Assembly (NCBI GenBank): GCA_018065695.1
Contig: JAGHST010000019.1
Coordinates: 1-40,394, forward strand
Origin: Candidatus Cacconaster caballi
Lineage (GTDB): Bacteria > Bacteroidota > Bacteroidia > Bacteroidales > UBA932
Length of the DNA stretch: 40,394 nt
Direction of reading: 5' to 3'
This document shows positions 8,546 through 17,490 of the stretch, piece by piece. The notes beneath the pieces were generated by a model. It made no database searches and was not told the origin of the DNA. It saw nothing but the letters and a program-made list of their open reading frames with translations. A program made the translations under genes and the position numbers. The stretch's first letter is position 1; every line of letters starts with the position of its first letter.

Positions 8546-9562
8546 CTATCGCATCAGGAATGGGAAAGACTGATTCTTGAGAGCCATACAGGTGCCTCTT
8601 GCCACTGCACGGAGAGGGTCTTCAGCGACGTGGAAAGGAATGTTTATCTTCTTGGCAAGGCGCTGGTCGAGACCGCGCAGGAGGGCTCCGCCGCCTGTAA
8701 GGAAAATGCCTTTCTTGACGATGTCGCTGTAGAGCTCAGGCGGAGTCTTCTCCAGAACGGAGAGCACGCTTGCCTCGATTTTGGCGATGGACTTGTCGAG
8801 GCAGTGGGCGATTTCCTGATATGCTACCGGAGCTTCCACCGGAAGAGTGGTCATCAGGTTCGGTCCTGTCACGATGTATGGATCCACCGGCTCGTCAAGC
8901 TCGCTGATGGCGGCGCCTATGCGGATTTTTATCTGTTCTGCGGTGATTTCACCCACGCGGATATTGTACTGCTGGCGGAGATACTGCTGAATCTCTTCCG
9001 TGAAGACGTCTCCTGCGGTTTTGATGCTTTCGTCAGCCACTATGCCGCCGAGTGAGATTACGGCGATTTCAGTGGTGCCGCCTCCGATATCTACGATCAT
9101 TGTTCCGTTCGGCGCGAGGACTTCGAGGCCTATGCCCAGAGCAGCGGCCATAGGTTCGAATATCATCTGCACGTCACGTGCGCCCGAGTGCTCCGAAGCG
9201 TCTCGTACGGCGCGCTTCTCCACTTCGGTCGAACCGGAAGGGATGCATACCACCATTCTCAGGCTCGGGGCGAAAATAGATTTCTTGTAGTTTATCATCT
9301 TGATGAATTCGCGTATCATCTGTTCGGATGCGTCGAAGTCTGCGATGACTCCGTCTTTCAGAGGACGGACGGTCTTGATATTGGGGCTTGTGCGCTCGTG
9401 CATTTCCTTTGCACGTGTGCCGACAGCCACGGGTTTGCCGGTGATTTTGTCGATTGCCACGATTGACGGCTCGTCCACCACTTTCTTGTCATTCATGAAA
9501 ATGACTGTATTCGCTGTGCCAAGGTCAATTGCAAGTTCCTGAGTAAAAAATGAGAATGCCAT
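8546..9562 (-). CDS. mreB: Actin-like rod shape-determining protein MreB
   Basis: Bacterial actin that forms membrane-associated filaments guiding the elongasome. The 338 residues match the family length. Nucleotide-binding motifs are present: phosphate-1 AIDLGTANTVIF (11-22), phosphate-2 IVDIGGGTTEIAVIS (156-170) and the adenosine motif TGGGALLRG (289-297). The N-terminal MAFSFF could serve as the hydrophobic membrane-contact loop. It is the first gene of the minus-strand run mreBCD-mrdA-rodA-gcvP-miaA, and a -7 box match lies at 9598-9605. It is divergent from ispD across 101 bases. Confidence 0.97.
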   Translation of the reverse strand: MAFSFFTQELAIDLGTANTVIFMNDKKVVDEPSIVAIDKITGKPVAVGTRAKEMHERTSPNIKTVRPLKDGVIADFDASEQMIREFIKMINYKKSIFAPSLRMVVCIPSGSTEVEKRAVRDASEHSGARDVQMIFEPMAAALGIGLEVLAPNGTMIVDIGGGTTEIAVISLGGIVADESIKTAGDVFTEEIQQYLRQQYNIRVGEITAEQIKIRIGAAISELDEPVDPYIVTGPNLMTTLPVEAPVAYQEIAHCLDKSIAKIEASVLSVLEKTPPELYSDIVKKGIFLTGGGALLRGLDQRLAKKINIPFHVAEDPLRAVARGTCMALKNQSFPFLMR

Positions 9563-9597
9563 ATCAGAGAAAAATTTTTATCAAATGCACAATTGAG

Positions 9598-9605
9598 CAA
9601 ATTTA
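9598..9605 (-). promoter_or_regulatory. Candidate -7 box for the mreB operon
   Basis: On the minus strand the sequence reads TAAATTTG, a full match to the Bacteroidota primary-sigma -7 consensus TAnnTTTG, about 36 bases before the mreB ATG. The surroundings are AT-rich. No convincing -33 TTG element is seen at the expected spacing. Confidence 0.5.
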
Positions 9606-9627
9606 ATCATAAATCGTTAATAATTGC

Positions 9628-9635
9628 TAATTTTG
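9628..9635 (+). promoter_or_regulatory. Candidate -7 box for ispD
   Basis: TAATTTTG matches TAnnTTTG and ends 28 bases before the ispD ATG. It lies 22 bases from the divergent mreB box, so the two RNA polymerase footprints would overlap. A -33 element is not obvious. Confidence 0.5.
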
Positions 9636-9663
9636 TAACATAATTTTTGATAAAAATCCAACA

Positions 9664-10341
9664 ATGGGAAAACGGAGAAGATATATCATCATCGTGGCCG
9701 GCGGAAAGGGTGAGAGAATGGGCGCCGACAAGCCCAAGCAATTTCTGGAAATCGCCGGGAAGCCGATTCTCCGCCGAACTATGGAGCGCTTCATCTCCTT
9801 CGATCCGACAGCGTCAATGACAGTGGTCCTGCCCTCTGCCTGGAAGAACTGGTGGAAAGAATATTGCACCTCCTCAGCCTTCCGCTGCAAGTTCTCTATC
9901 GTCTCAGGCGGCATAACCCGATTCCATTCGGTGCAGAATGCTCTGAAAATGGTCCCGTCCGGCGCGTTGGTGGCAATCCACGATGGCGTGAGGCCGCTCG
10001 TCTCCGATGACCTGCTCAAGCGTATATTCGAAGCGGCGGAAGAGTTACCGGCGGTGATTCCCGCAGTTCCGGCCGTGGATTCCCTCCGTATCCTGGATGG
10101 CGCCGGCGGTTCGTCCCCGGTGGACAGAAGCCGCTATGTGGCAGTCCAGACACCTCAAATCTTCCATTCGGAAGTGCTTAAGGAGGCATACGGAAAAGCC
10201 TACTCACCATCTTTCACCGACGATGCTTCGGTGGTCGAGGCGGCAGGCTTTCCTGTGACCCTTGTCCCGGGAGAGCGGACGAACCTCAAAATCACCACTT
10301 TCGAGGATATTCGTCTGGCCTCCCTGCTGACAGAAGATTAA
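9664..10341 (+). CDS. ispD: 2-C-methyl-D-erythritol 4-phosphate cytidylyltransferase IspD
   Basis: Third enzyme of the MEP isoprenoid pathway: joins CTP and MEP to give CDP-methylerythritol. The 225 residues form one Rossmann-like nucleotidyltransferase domain. The CTP-binding loop VAGGKGERMGADKPKQF is at 11-27 (R18, K23), and later family motifs include IHDGVRPLV and TPQIFHSE. The preceding pathway enzyme, Dxr, is encoded elsewhere in the window (30461-31624). The gene converges on the Lrp-type regulator and the tetranucleotide TTAA at 10338-10341 provides both stop codons. The start is the only ATG before the glycine-rich loop. Confidence 0.95.
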   Translation: MGKRRRYIIIVAGGKGERMGADKPKQFLEIAGKPILRRTMERFISFDPTASMTVVLPSAWKNWWKEYCTSSAFRCKFSIVSGGITRFHSVQNALKMVPSGALVAIHDGVRPLVSDDLLKRIFEAAEELPAVIPAVPAVDSLRILDGAGGSSPVDRSRYVAVQTPQIFHSEVLKEAYGKAYSPSFTDDASVVEAAGFPVTLVPGERTNLKITTFEDIRLASLLTED

Positions 10342-10856
10342 GATTTTTTCCCCTTGTTGCCGGAGGCGTTGTACTTATAATCTTTTACCCAGACCTGTCT
10401 TTCGATAGCCTGGTCGAGAGACACCCAGGTCTCGGTCTTTTCAATGCCCGGAATATTCTGGATAGTGTTTATCAGAATATTCATAAGGTGGTCGTTGTCA
10501 AAGCAATACAACTTGATGAGAAGTGAGTGGTCTCCTGTGACGAAGTGGCATTCCACAATTTCGGGAATTTTCTTCAGAGCATCCACTACCTGCGGATATA
10601 TGTTCGACTGTGAGAGACTCACTCCCACGAAAACACAGATGTTGAGGCCGAGAGCCTGCGGCTTGACCAGAAGACGGGAACCGGTAATGATGCCGCTGTT
10701 TTCCATCTTTTTGACTCTCTGATGGATAGCAGCTCCTGAGACTCCACATTCACGGGCTATCTCAAGAAAAGGCATTCGTGCGTTCTTGACCAGAAAAGCC
10801 AGAATTTTCTGATCTATCGCATCAATTTGCAGATTGGGGTCGATATTTATTGTCAT
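10338..10856 (-). CDS. Lrp/AsnC-family transcriptional regulator
   Basis: A 172-residue feast/famine regulator. The N-terminal winged helix-turn-helix occupies about 10-60 (DAIDQKILAFLVKNARMPF, then a recognition helix around SGAAIHQRVKKME), followed by a RAM ligand-binding/oligomerisation domain at about 70-150 containing GDHSLLIKLYC. Such proteins sense amino acids and act as dimers up to hexadecamers; the ligand here cannot be told. It follows topA by 12 bases on the same strand, suggesting readthrough from topA. The C-terminal tail is basic (KYNASGNKGKKS). A role in regulating gcvP, by analogy with Lrp control of gcv in enterobacteria, is possible but only inferred. Confidence 0.92.
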   Translation of the reverse strand: MTINIDPNLQIDAIDQKILAFLVKNARMPFLEIARECGVSGAAIHQRVKKMENSGIITGSRLLVKPQALGLNICVFVGVSLSQSNIYPQVVDALKKIPEIVECHFVTGDHSLLIKLYCFDNDHLMNILINTIQNIPGIEKTETWVSLDQAIERQVWVKDYKYNASGNKGKKS

Positions 10857-10868
10857 ATGGCGTTGTAA

Positions 10869-13157
10869 TTATTTTTTCGGTGTGGCGGCAATGATTGCCT
10901 CGCAGTCTTCAAGGGTCAGGGACTCCGCCTGCTTTCCGCGCGGAATCTTGAAATTGTTCTTTCCCTGCTTGATATAGGCTCCGTAGCGGCCGTTGAGTAT
11001 CTGGATGTCTGCCTCTTCAAATCTTGCTATCACCTTGTTTTTCTCCTTTTCTTCATCTGCCTTCAGAAGTGCCCCGGCCTCTTCCAGAGTGACTGTGTAA
11101 GGGTCAAGGGATTTGCCCAGAGATACGAACTTGCCGTCGAAGCGTATATATGGTCCGAACTTGCCCTTTGCTGCTACAACTTCCTTGCCATCAATTGTGC
11201 CGAGAGTTCTTGGAAGGCGTGGAAGTTCGAAAAGTTTGAGGGCCTCTTCGAGAGTGACGGTCTCTATGAGCTGCCCTTTCGGCAGTCCCACGAAACACTT
11301 GTCAGGGTCGTCGTTCTGTCCTTTCTGGACCAGCGGGCCGAATTTTCCGATGCGGGCAATGATGACCTTGCCGCTGGCGGGGTCTGTGCCTATCACGCGC
11401 TGGGCATTGCTGTGTCCGGTATCGGAGAGGCTGTCGTCCACTTCTTTATGGAATGGTCCGTAAAAGTTGTCAATGAATTTGTTCCATACAACTTTGCCGG
11501 AAGCTATGCGGTCGAAGTCCTCTTCCACCCTGGCAGTGAATCCATAGTCGAGGATATCTTTGAAATTGGCTGAAAGAAAATCGGTTACAACGATGCCGAT
11601 ATTCTCGGGAAGCAGTTTCTTCTTTTCCGTGCCGACAGTTTCGCTTTTCACCTTTTCGGAAATGGCGCCGCTCTCCAGAGAAATCTCCTTGTAGCGGCGG
11701 ACAGAGCCCTGTTTGTCCCCCTTGATTACATAGCCGCGCTTGAGAAGTGTGGTTATGGTAGGAGCATAGGTGGAAGGACGGCCGATACCGAGTTCCTCAA
11801 GTTTCTTCACGAGGCTTGCCTCGCTGAAGCGTACCGGCTTCTGGGTGAATTTTTCCACCGCGATTATGTTATTGCAGCCAAGCGCCTGACCTTTTTCCAG
11901 TTTTGGAAGGGTGGCGATGTCTTCGCTCTGCTCGTCGTCACGTCCCTCGATATATACCTTGAGAAAGCCGTCGAATAGAATCTGCTCGCCTTCGCAGATG
12001 AAATTGCACTTCAGTTTCGAGCCGCTTATGGTGACCACCGTCTTTTCCACTATTGCATCCGCCATCTGGCAGGCTACAGTGCGTTTCCAGATGAGATTGT
12101 ACAGTTTTTTCTCGGCGGCGGTGCCTTCCACTTCGGCATTGGCGATATATGTCGGACGGATGGCCTCGTGTGCCTCCTGAGCCCCTTTTGCTTTTGTGCG
12201 GTATTTGCGGACCTTCGAATAATCCTCTCCGTAAAGTTTTGTGATGGCTTCCTTTGCGGTGTTGATGGCCAGAGACGACAGATTGGTGGAGTCGGTACGC
12301 ATATAGGTGATTAAACCCGCTTCATAGAGCTGCTGCGCTATGGTCATTGTCTGGCTTACGGAAAAGCCGAGTTTGCGGGCGGCTTCCTGCTGAAGAGTGG
12401 AGGTGGTGAAAGGCGCCGCAGGGGTGCGGGTACCCTCCTTTGTTTCAACGTCGGAGACGGTGAAGGTCTCTTCGGTGCACTGTTCCAGAAATGCGCGTGC
12501 ATCCTCTTCGGTGTCGAATTTTCTGTCGAGAACAGCCTTGAGACAGCCCTCCCGGCCTTCAATAGTGAAGGAAGCCTCAATTTTCCAGAAGCGCTGCGCA
12601 TCGAAAGCGTTTATTTCTCTTTCTCTGTCCACTATCAGTCGGAGTGCCACAGACTGTACCCTGCCTGCGGAGAGCTTCGGCTGGATCTTTTTCCAGAGTA
12701 CCGGTGAAAGTTCGAAACCTACAAGCCTGTCAAGGACGCGGCGTGCCTGCTGAGCCATAACAAGGTTCATATCGATACTGCGCGGATTCTCGATTGCTTC
12801 GAGAATGGCGTTCTTCGTGATTTCGTGGAATACTATGCGCTTTGTGTTTTCCGGTTTCAGTTTGAGGCTCTCATACAGATGCCAGGCAATGGCCTCTCCC
12901 TCACGGTCTTCATCGGAAGCGAGCCAGACTGTGTCTGCATTTGCAGCCAGTTTCGCAAGGTCGCTGACGATTTTTTTCTTGTCTGGTGAAACTCCATATT
13001 CAGGCTTGAATCCGTTCTCTATGTCGATTCCCAATCCCTTCATCGACAAGTCACGGATATTTCCGAAACTTGACTTCACCGTATAGCCTTTGCCCAGAAA
13101 CTTTTCAATGGTTTTCGCTTTTGCGGGCGACTCAACGATAACTAAATTCTCTGCCAT
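10869..13157 (-). CDS. topA: DNA topoisomerase I (type IA)
   Basis: Relaxes negative supercoils by passing a strand through a transient 5'-phosphotyrosine break. The 762 residues contain the N-terminal Toprim domain (IVESPAKAKTIEKFLG at 7-22; acidic triad in DEDRE, 82-86), the body with catalytic Y285 in GLITYMRTDST, and a C-terminal tail of about three Toprim C-terminal repeats, each with a GKFGP or GRYGA signature (about 590-755). The Cys4 zinc fingers of enterobacterial TopA are absent. I chose the ATG at 13157 because the protein starts conventionally there; the frame stays open further upstream only by running antisense through the PBP gene. A promoter match lies just upstream. Confidence 0.96.
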   Translation of the reverse strand: MAENLVIVESPAKAKTIEKFLGKGYTVKSSFGNIRDLSMKGLGIDIENGFKPEYGVSPDKKKIVSDLAKLAANADTVWLASDEDREGEAIAWHLYESLKLKPENTKRIVFHEITKNAILEAIENPRSIDMNLVMAQQARRVLDRLVGFELSPVLWKKIQPKLSAGRVQSVALRLIVDREREINAFDAQRFWKIEASFTIEGREGCLKAVLDRKFDTEEDARAFLEQCTEETFTVSDVETKEGTRTPAAPFTTSTLQQEAARKLGFSVSQTMTIAQQLYEAGLITYMRTDSTNLSSLAINTAKEAITKLYGEDYSKVRKYRTKAKGAQEAHEAIRPTYIANAEVEGTAAEKKLYNLIWKRTVACQMADAIVEKTVVTISGSKLKCNFICEGEQILFDGFLKVYIEGRDDEQSEDIATLPKLEKGQALGCNNIIAVEKFTQKPVRFSEASLVKKLEELGIGRPSTYAPTITTLLKRGYVIKGDKQGSVRRYKEISLESGAISEKVKSETVGTEKKKLLPENIGIVVTDFLSANFKDILDYGFTARVEEDFDRIASGKVVWNKFIDNFYGPFHKEVDDSLSDTGHSNAQRVIGTDPASGKVIIARIGKFGPLVQKGQNDDPDKCFVGLPKGQLIETVTLEEALKLFELPRLPRTLGTIDGKEVVAAKGKFGPYIRFDGKFVSLGKSLDPYTVTLEEAGALLKADEEKEKNKVIARFEEADIQILNGRYGAYIKQGKNNFKIPRGKQAESLTLEDCEAIIAATPKK

Positions 13158-13176
13158 ATCTTTCAAATTTGGACTG

Positions 13177-13209
13177 CAAAGTAACGGATAAAGAAGGTAA
13201 TATTCCAAA
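13177..13209 (-). promoter_or_regulatory. Candidate promoter for topA
   Basis: On the minus strand, TTTG (13209-13206) is followed after 21 bases by TTACTTTG (13184-13177), close to the TTTG/TAnnTTTG pair of Bacteroidota primary promoters. The ATG follows 19 bases later, leaving a leader of about 15 bases. Confidence 0.55.
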
Positions 13210-13219
13210 TTTTTATTGC

Positions 13220-13227
13220 TAAATTTG
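13220..13227 (+). promoter_or_regulatory. Candidate -7 box for the PBP1A-ddl-prmC operon
   Basis: TAAATTTG, a perfect TAnnTTTG match, lies 47 bases before the PBP ATG in an AT-rich gap and is divergent from the topA promoter. The -33 region is not clear. Confidence 0.45.
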
Positions 13228-13274
13228 CAAGTTGTATACTTATTTAACGAAGTTAAAAATCCGCTCTTCATAGT

Positions 13275-15620
13275 ATGAACGACACTACCCGAAAAAAGAT
13301 AGTCAAATGGTTCTGGATACTCATTGCAGCGCCCATTGCCTGCCTGCTGCTGGCACTTCTGCTGGTGGCTCTCTTCGCGAAGATTCCTTCCTTCGAACAG
13401 CTTGAGGACCCTGACAGCAATCTGGCCACCCTGCTTATATCTGAAGACGGCAAGGTCATCAACACCTACCATATAGAAAACAGATCCTATGTCGCTTTTG
13501 AAGATTTGCCTCCTTATCTTGTGGAGGCCGCCATTGCGACTGAAGACGCCCGTTTCCACAGCCACAGCGGCATAGATTTCAGAGGCCTTGCCCGTGTGGG
13601 ATTCAAGACGCTTCTCCTGGGCGACTCCTCGCAGGGCGGCGGCAGCACCATAACCCAGCAGCTTGCCAAGACACTCTATCCGAGAGAATCCGTCGAGAGC
13701 AGGTTCCCCGGGGCAAGAGCATTCAAAATGGTGATTATCAAGCTCAAGGAGTGGATTACGGCCGTGAAGCTCGAGCGCAACTACACCAAAGACGAAATCG
13801 TCACGATGTATCTCAACCAGATATTCTTCGGAAGCAACGCCTATGGCATCAAGGCTGCCGCAGCCACTTTCTTCGCCAAAGAGCCGAAAGACCTTACTGT
13901 GGAAGAAGGCGCCTGCCTGGTGGGGATGGTGAACAAACCTACGAGATACAATCCTGTGCTCAATCCGGAACAGTCCCTCGCGCGCCGCAACCACGTCCTC
14001 AAGCAGATGAGAAAGTATGACTATCTGACGCGGGACGAATATGATTCGATAGTCCGGATACCGATAGTGCTTTCATATGAGCGTCAGGACCACAACTCCG
14101 GACTTGCGCCCTACTTCCGCGATATGCTGCGCAAAACGATGAATGCCACAAAGCCTAAGCGCTCTTCATACAGGCAGGAAGAGGACTACCGCGTGGACTC
14201 CCTCGCCTGGGCTGATGACCCTCTCTACGGCTGGCTCAACAAGAATCCCAAGCCTGACGGCACCTCCTACAATCTGGACCGGGACGGTCTGCGCATATAC
14301 ACCACAATAGATTCCCGTATGCAACAATATGCGGAAGAAGCGGTGGCGGAGCATCTGGGAGGCACTCTTCAGAAAGAGTTCTTCCGGGATATGAAATACA
14401 AACGCAACCGCCCGTTCTCGAACGACACGCCGCAGAATGTGATTGAAGTGCTGTTAAGGCAGGCGGAGAGATGGAGCGACCGCTATATGGGGATGAAGAA
14501 AGAGGGATTCAGCGAAGAAGAGATTCGCAAATCATTCAAGAAGCCTATGCCGATGCGCATTTTCTCGTGGGACAAGGGCTATATAGATACTCTGATGACC
14601 CCGGAGGATTCCGTCAAATACTACAAGTCATTCCTGCGCAGCGCCTTCCTTGCCATCGAACCGAATACCGGCCACGTCAAGGCATACGTGGGCGGGCCTG
14701 ACTACCGCTATTTCAAATATGACAATGCCCGTCAGGGCAAGAGGCAGGTCGGCTCCACAATCAAGCCTTTCCTCTACACTCTCGCGATGCAGGAGAATTT
14801 CACCCCTTGCAGCAAGGTGGTTAACATCCCTTATTCATTCGAACTGGCCGACACCGTTTGGACTCCGAAGAGTACCGACAAGGCCGAGTACATAGGTCGC
14901 ACGGTCACTCTGAAATGGGGACTGACCCACAGTTCGAACAACATATCCGCCTATCTTATGAAGCGCTTCGGCCCTCTCTCTATGGTGGAGATGTGCCGCA
15001 GAATGGGCATCGGGAGTTATTTGGATCCTGTATATTCACTCTGCGTGGGCTCCTGTGACCTCAATGTCTATGAGATGGTGGCAGCTTACAACACATTCCC
15101 GAGCCGTGGCGTCTTCAGTTATCCGATTCTCGTGACCAGGATTGAGGACAACGACGGAAACGTGCTCGCCAACTTCTCCACCCGCAAGAAAGAGGCCATC
15201 AGCGAAAATACGGCATATCTGATGGTCAATCTGATGCAGGGAGTCGTCAATGAGGGTACGGCGGGCAGCCTGAAGTGGAAATACGGCCTGCAGGGAGAAC
15301 TGGCGGGAAAGACAGGCACCACCAACGACCAGTCCGACGGCTGGTTCATCGGATATACTCCGAAACTTACTGCGGGAATATGGGTGGGGGCTGAAGACCG
15401 TCAGGTCCACTTCGAGAGTCTGGCCCTCGGTGGAGGCGCTCATATGGCTCTTCCTATCTGGGGAATATTCATGAAAAAGGTATATGCCGATCCGACCATA
15501 CCGATAGGGGTTGAAGACCACTTCGTTCCGCCTATGGGATGGAATATGGATCTCAGCTGCAGCGGCAGTGACGAGGACGATATGACCTCAGAGGCCACCG
15601 TCGAGGACTATTTCAATTGA
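13275..15620 (+). CDS. Class A penicillin-binding protein (PBP1A-type, GT51 + transpeptidase)
   Basis: Bifunctional peptidoglycan synthase. The 781 residues contain a membrane anchor at about 13-34, a GT51 glycosyltransferase domain with catalytic Glu in IATEDARFHSHSG (E90) and the motifs GGSTITQQLAKTLYPRE and YLNQIFFGSNAYGIKAAA, a linker domain, and the transpeptidase with STIK (S494, K497), SSN (553-555) and KTGTTND (679-685). A long insertion at about 290-440, rich in Lys and Asp, separates the two catalytic domains. It ends in an acidic tail (GSDEDDMTSEA). It heads a plus-strand run with ddl and prmC. Bacteroidota usually name it mrcA or pbp1A; I give no symbol because several paralogues are normal. 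Confidence 0.94.
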   Translation: MNDTTRKKIVKWFWILIAAPIACLLLALLLVALFAKIPSFEQLEDPDSNLATLLISEDGKVINTYHIENRSYVAFEDLPPYLVEAAIATEDARFHSHSGIDFRGLARVGFKTLLLGDSSQGGGSTITQQLAKTLYPRESVESRFPGARAFKMVIIKLKEWITAVKLERNYTKDEIVTMYLNQIFFGSNAYGIKAAAATFFAKEPKDLTVEEGACLVGMVNKPTRYNPVLNPEQSLARRNHVLKQMRKYDYLTRDEYDSIVRIPIVLSYERQDHNSGLAPYFRDMLRKTMNATKPKRSSYRQEEDYRVDSLAWADDPLYGWLNKNPKPDGTSYNLDRDGLRIYTTIDSRMQQYAEEAVAEHLGGTLQKEFFRDMKYKRNRPFSNDTPQNVIEVLLRQAERWSDRYMGMKKEGFSEEEIRKSFKKPMPMRIFSWDKGYIDTLMTPEDSVKYYKSFLRSAFLAIEPNTGHVKAYVGGPDYRYFKYDNARQGKRQVGSTIKPFLYTLAMQENFTPCSKVVNIPYSFELADTVWTPKSTDKAEYIGRTVTLKWGLTHSSNNISAYLMKRFGPLSMVEMCRRMGIGSYLDPVYSLCVGSCDLNVYEMVAAYNTFPSRGVFSYPILVTRIEDNDGNVLANFSTRKKEAISENTAYLMVNLMQGVVNEGTAGSLKWKYGLQGELAGKTGTTNDQSDGWFIGYTPKLTAGIWVGAEDRQVHFESLALGGGAHMALPIWGIFMKKVYADPTIPIGVEDHFVPPMGWNMDLSCSGSDEDDMTSEATVEDYFN

Positions 15621-15685
15621 CGGGAGGCTCTGACGCGAAAAGCGGACATTTGCGGAATTTTATTAATGACTTAGTGAAATTGAAT

Positions 15686-16645
15686 ATGAAAAAAACTATA
15701 GCGCTGATCTATGGGGGTGACTCCTCGGAGTGGGAGATATCCGTGATGAGCGGCAAGAACGTGGCCGCAGCGCTCGACCCCGTCAAATATGACGTCCACG
15801 AGATTCTCCTTCGCGGTTCGGACTGGACCTGCAATGGGTTTCAGATAGACAAGACTGATTTTTCCTACTGTAAAGACGGCATCAAAATCCGCTTTGATGC
15901 TGCTCTGATAATGATTCACGGTACTCCGGGCGAAAACGGTATTCTTCAGGGCTATTTCGAGATGATAGGAATGCCATATACTACTTGCTCTTCATATGTA
16001 TCAGTACTGACATTCGACAAGTTCGCCTGCAAGACCTTTATGCGTGACCTGCATATTCCGATGGCCAAGGACGTCTATCTCCGCCGTGGAGATTCTTTCG
16101 ACATCGGAGAAATCACCCGCCATCTCGGTCTGCCGATATTCGTCAAGCCAAGCGACGGAGGAAGCAGTTTCGGAGTGACGAAAGTCAAGAAGGAATCGGA
16201 TCTGAAAAAGGCCATAGAATGTGCCTTCAGCGAAGGTGAAACTGTCCTGCTTGAAGAATTCATTGGCGGCCGCGAACTTACCCAGGGCGTCTATTTCGAC
16301 GGCACTGACATTGTGCCTCTGCCGATTACGGAAATCATTTCCCACAATGAATTTTTCGACTACGATGCCAAGTACAACGGCAAGAGCGACGAAGTGTGTC
16401 CGGCAGCCGTTTCCACGGAAGAGGCGGAAGCCGTTCGCCGCTATACAACCCGCATATACCACCATTTCGGCTGCAAGGGCCTTGTCCGCGTCGACTACAT
16501 AATGCGTCCGGACGGGGAGATATATTTCCTTGAGATAAACACTGTTCCGGGTATGACGAAAATGAGTCTTGTACCGGGGCAGCTAAGGGCAGCCGGCCTC
16601 AATCTTTCCGATGTGCTGGACTCCATTCTGGCACAGGTATTATGA
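15686..16645 (+). CDS. ddl: D-alanine--D-alanine ligase
   Basis: ATP-grasp ligase making the D-Ala-D-Ala dipeptide of the peptidoglycan precursor. I start it at the ATG at 15686, giving 319 residues and the canonical opening MKKTIALIYGGDSSEWEIS; an in-frame ATG 69 bases upstream would add an atypical extension that overlaps the PBP gene. Family motifs are SEWEIS (14-19), the ATP-grasp loop DGGSSFGVTKV, GGRELTQGVYF, and the metal-binding EINTVPGMTK (E283, N285). It lies 65 bases after the PBP gene and overlaps prmC as ATGA. The substrate-preference residue for D-Lac versus D-Ala was not resolved by eye. Confidence 0.95.
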   Translation: MKKTIALIYGGDSSEWEISVMSGKNVAAALDPVKYDVHEILLRGSDWTCNGFQIDKTDFSYCKDGIKIRFDAALIMIHGTPGENGILQGYFEMIGMPYTTCSSYVSVLTFDKFACKTFMRDLHIPMAKDVYLRRGDSFDIGEITRHLGLPIFVKPSDGGSSFGVTKVKKESDLKKAIECAFSEGETVLLEEFIGGRELTQGVYFDGTDIVPLPITEIISHNEFFDYDAKYNGKSDEVCPAAVSTEEAEAVRRYTTRIYHHFGCKGLVRVDYIMRPDGEIYFLEINTVPGMTKMSLVPGQLRAAGLNLSDVLDSILAQVL

Positions 16646-17475
16646 CACTTGGAGAGTTTGTCGACGGGGCACGCGAGGCGCTCGGCAGGATCTATCCGCA
16701 GGCCGAGGCCAAGGCGCTGGTGTTCCGCCTGACGGAGCATTTTTTCGCCATCCCTTCCTATAAATACATAGCTGAGCCGGAAACGGAAGTGGACGCGAGC
16801 GAAGCTTCCGCGGCACTGGACGAGTTGTGCCAGGGCAGACCGATACAATACGTTCTGGGCTATGCCGAGTTTTGCGGGCACAAGTTCAAGGTGAAGGAGG
16901 GGTGCCTTATTCCAAGGCCTGAGACAGAAGAACTTGTCTATCGCATATTCGATGCCGTCAGGGACGGCGAGATAGGGGATGACGGTTTCAATATCCTCGA
17001 CCTGTGCACCGGCAGCGGCTGTATAGCCTATTCGCTGGCGGCTGAATTTCCGGCGGCAACGGTATATGGCTGCGACATATCGACTGAGGCTCTGGCCATA
17101 GCCTGCAGGCAGAAAGTGAAGCTTCAGGGAGCAAGGCCGGTCCTTTTCCAGGCAGATGTGCTTGCAGAGCCTCCTGCAGGGCTGCCGCAGTTCGACATAA
17201 TCGTATCCAATCCTCCGTATGTGTGCGGAAGTGAAAAAGCTCTCATGAGGCGCAATGTCCTCTCTTATGAGCCGTCCGAAGCCCTTTTCGTGCCAGACAG
17301 CGACCCTCTTGTGTTCTATCGTGCCATATCGCGCTGGGCAGCCCGTCTGCTCAAGCCGGACGGATGTGTATATATGGAAGTGAACGAGCGCTTTGCAGAC
17401 GAAGTTTCCGCGCTCTTTCCGGGCTCGGAAATTTTTACGGACATCTTCGGCAAGCCGCGTTTTGTGGTAAAATAG
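16642..17475 (+). CDS. prmC: Peptide chain release factor N5-glutamine methyltransferase PrmC
   Basis: SAM-dependent methyltransferase that methylates the glutamine of the GGQ motif in release factors RF1 and RF2. The 277 residues comprise an N-terminal helical domain (1-75), then IPRPETEEL (90-98), the SAM-binding motif LDLCTGSGCIAYSLA (119-133), and the catalytic NPPY (190-193). The ATG overlaps the ddl stop as ATGA (16642-16645), so it is translationally coupled. Its 3' end faces the nucleotidyltransferase gene across only 15 bases with no visible terminator hairpin. Confidence 0.95.
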   Translation: MTLGEFVDGAREALGRIYPQAEAKALVFRLTEHFFAIPSYKYIAEPETEVDASEASAALDELCQGRPIQYVLGYAEFCGHKFKVKEGCLIPRPETEELVYRIFDAVRDGEIGDDGFNILDLCTGSGCIAYSLAAEFPAATVYGCDISTEALAIACRQKVKLQGARPVLFQADVLAEPPAGLPQFDIIVSNPPYVCGSEKALMRRNVLSYEPSEALFVPDSDPLVFYRAISRWAARLLKPDGCVYMEVNERFADEVSALFPGSEIFTDIFGKPRFVVK

Positions 17476-17490
17476 TATGCCTTCAGGAAG

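Noticed and set aside
13158-13994. Reading frame extending topA upstream by 279 codons
   Set aside because: It runs antisense through the 5' part of the class A PBP gene. TopA has its canonical opening at 13157 with a promoter match just before it, and the extension resembles no domain.
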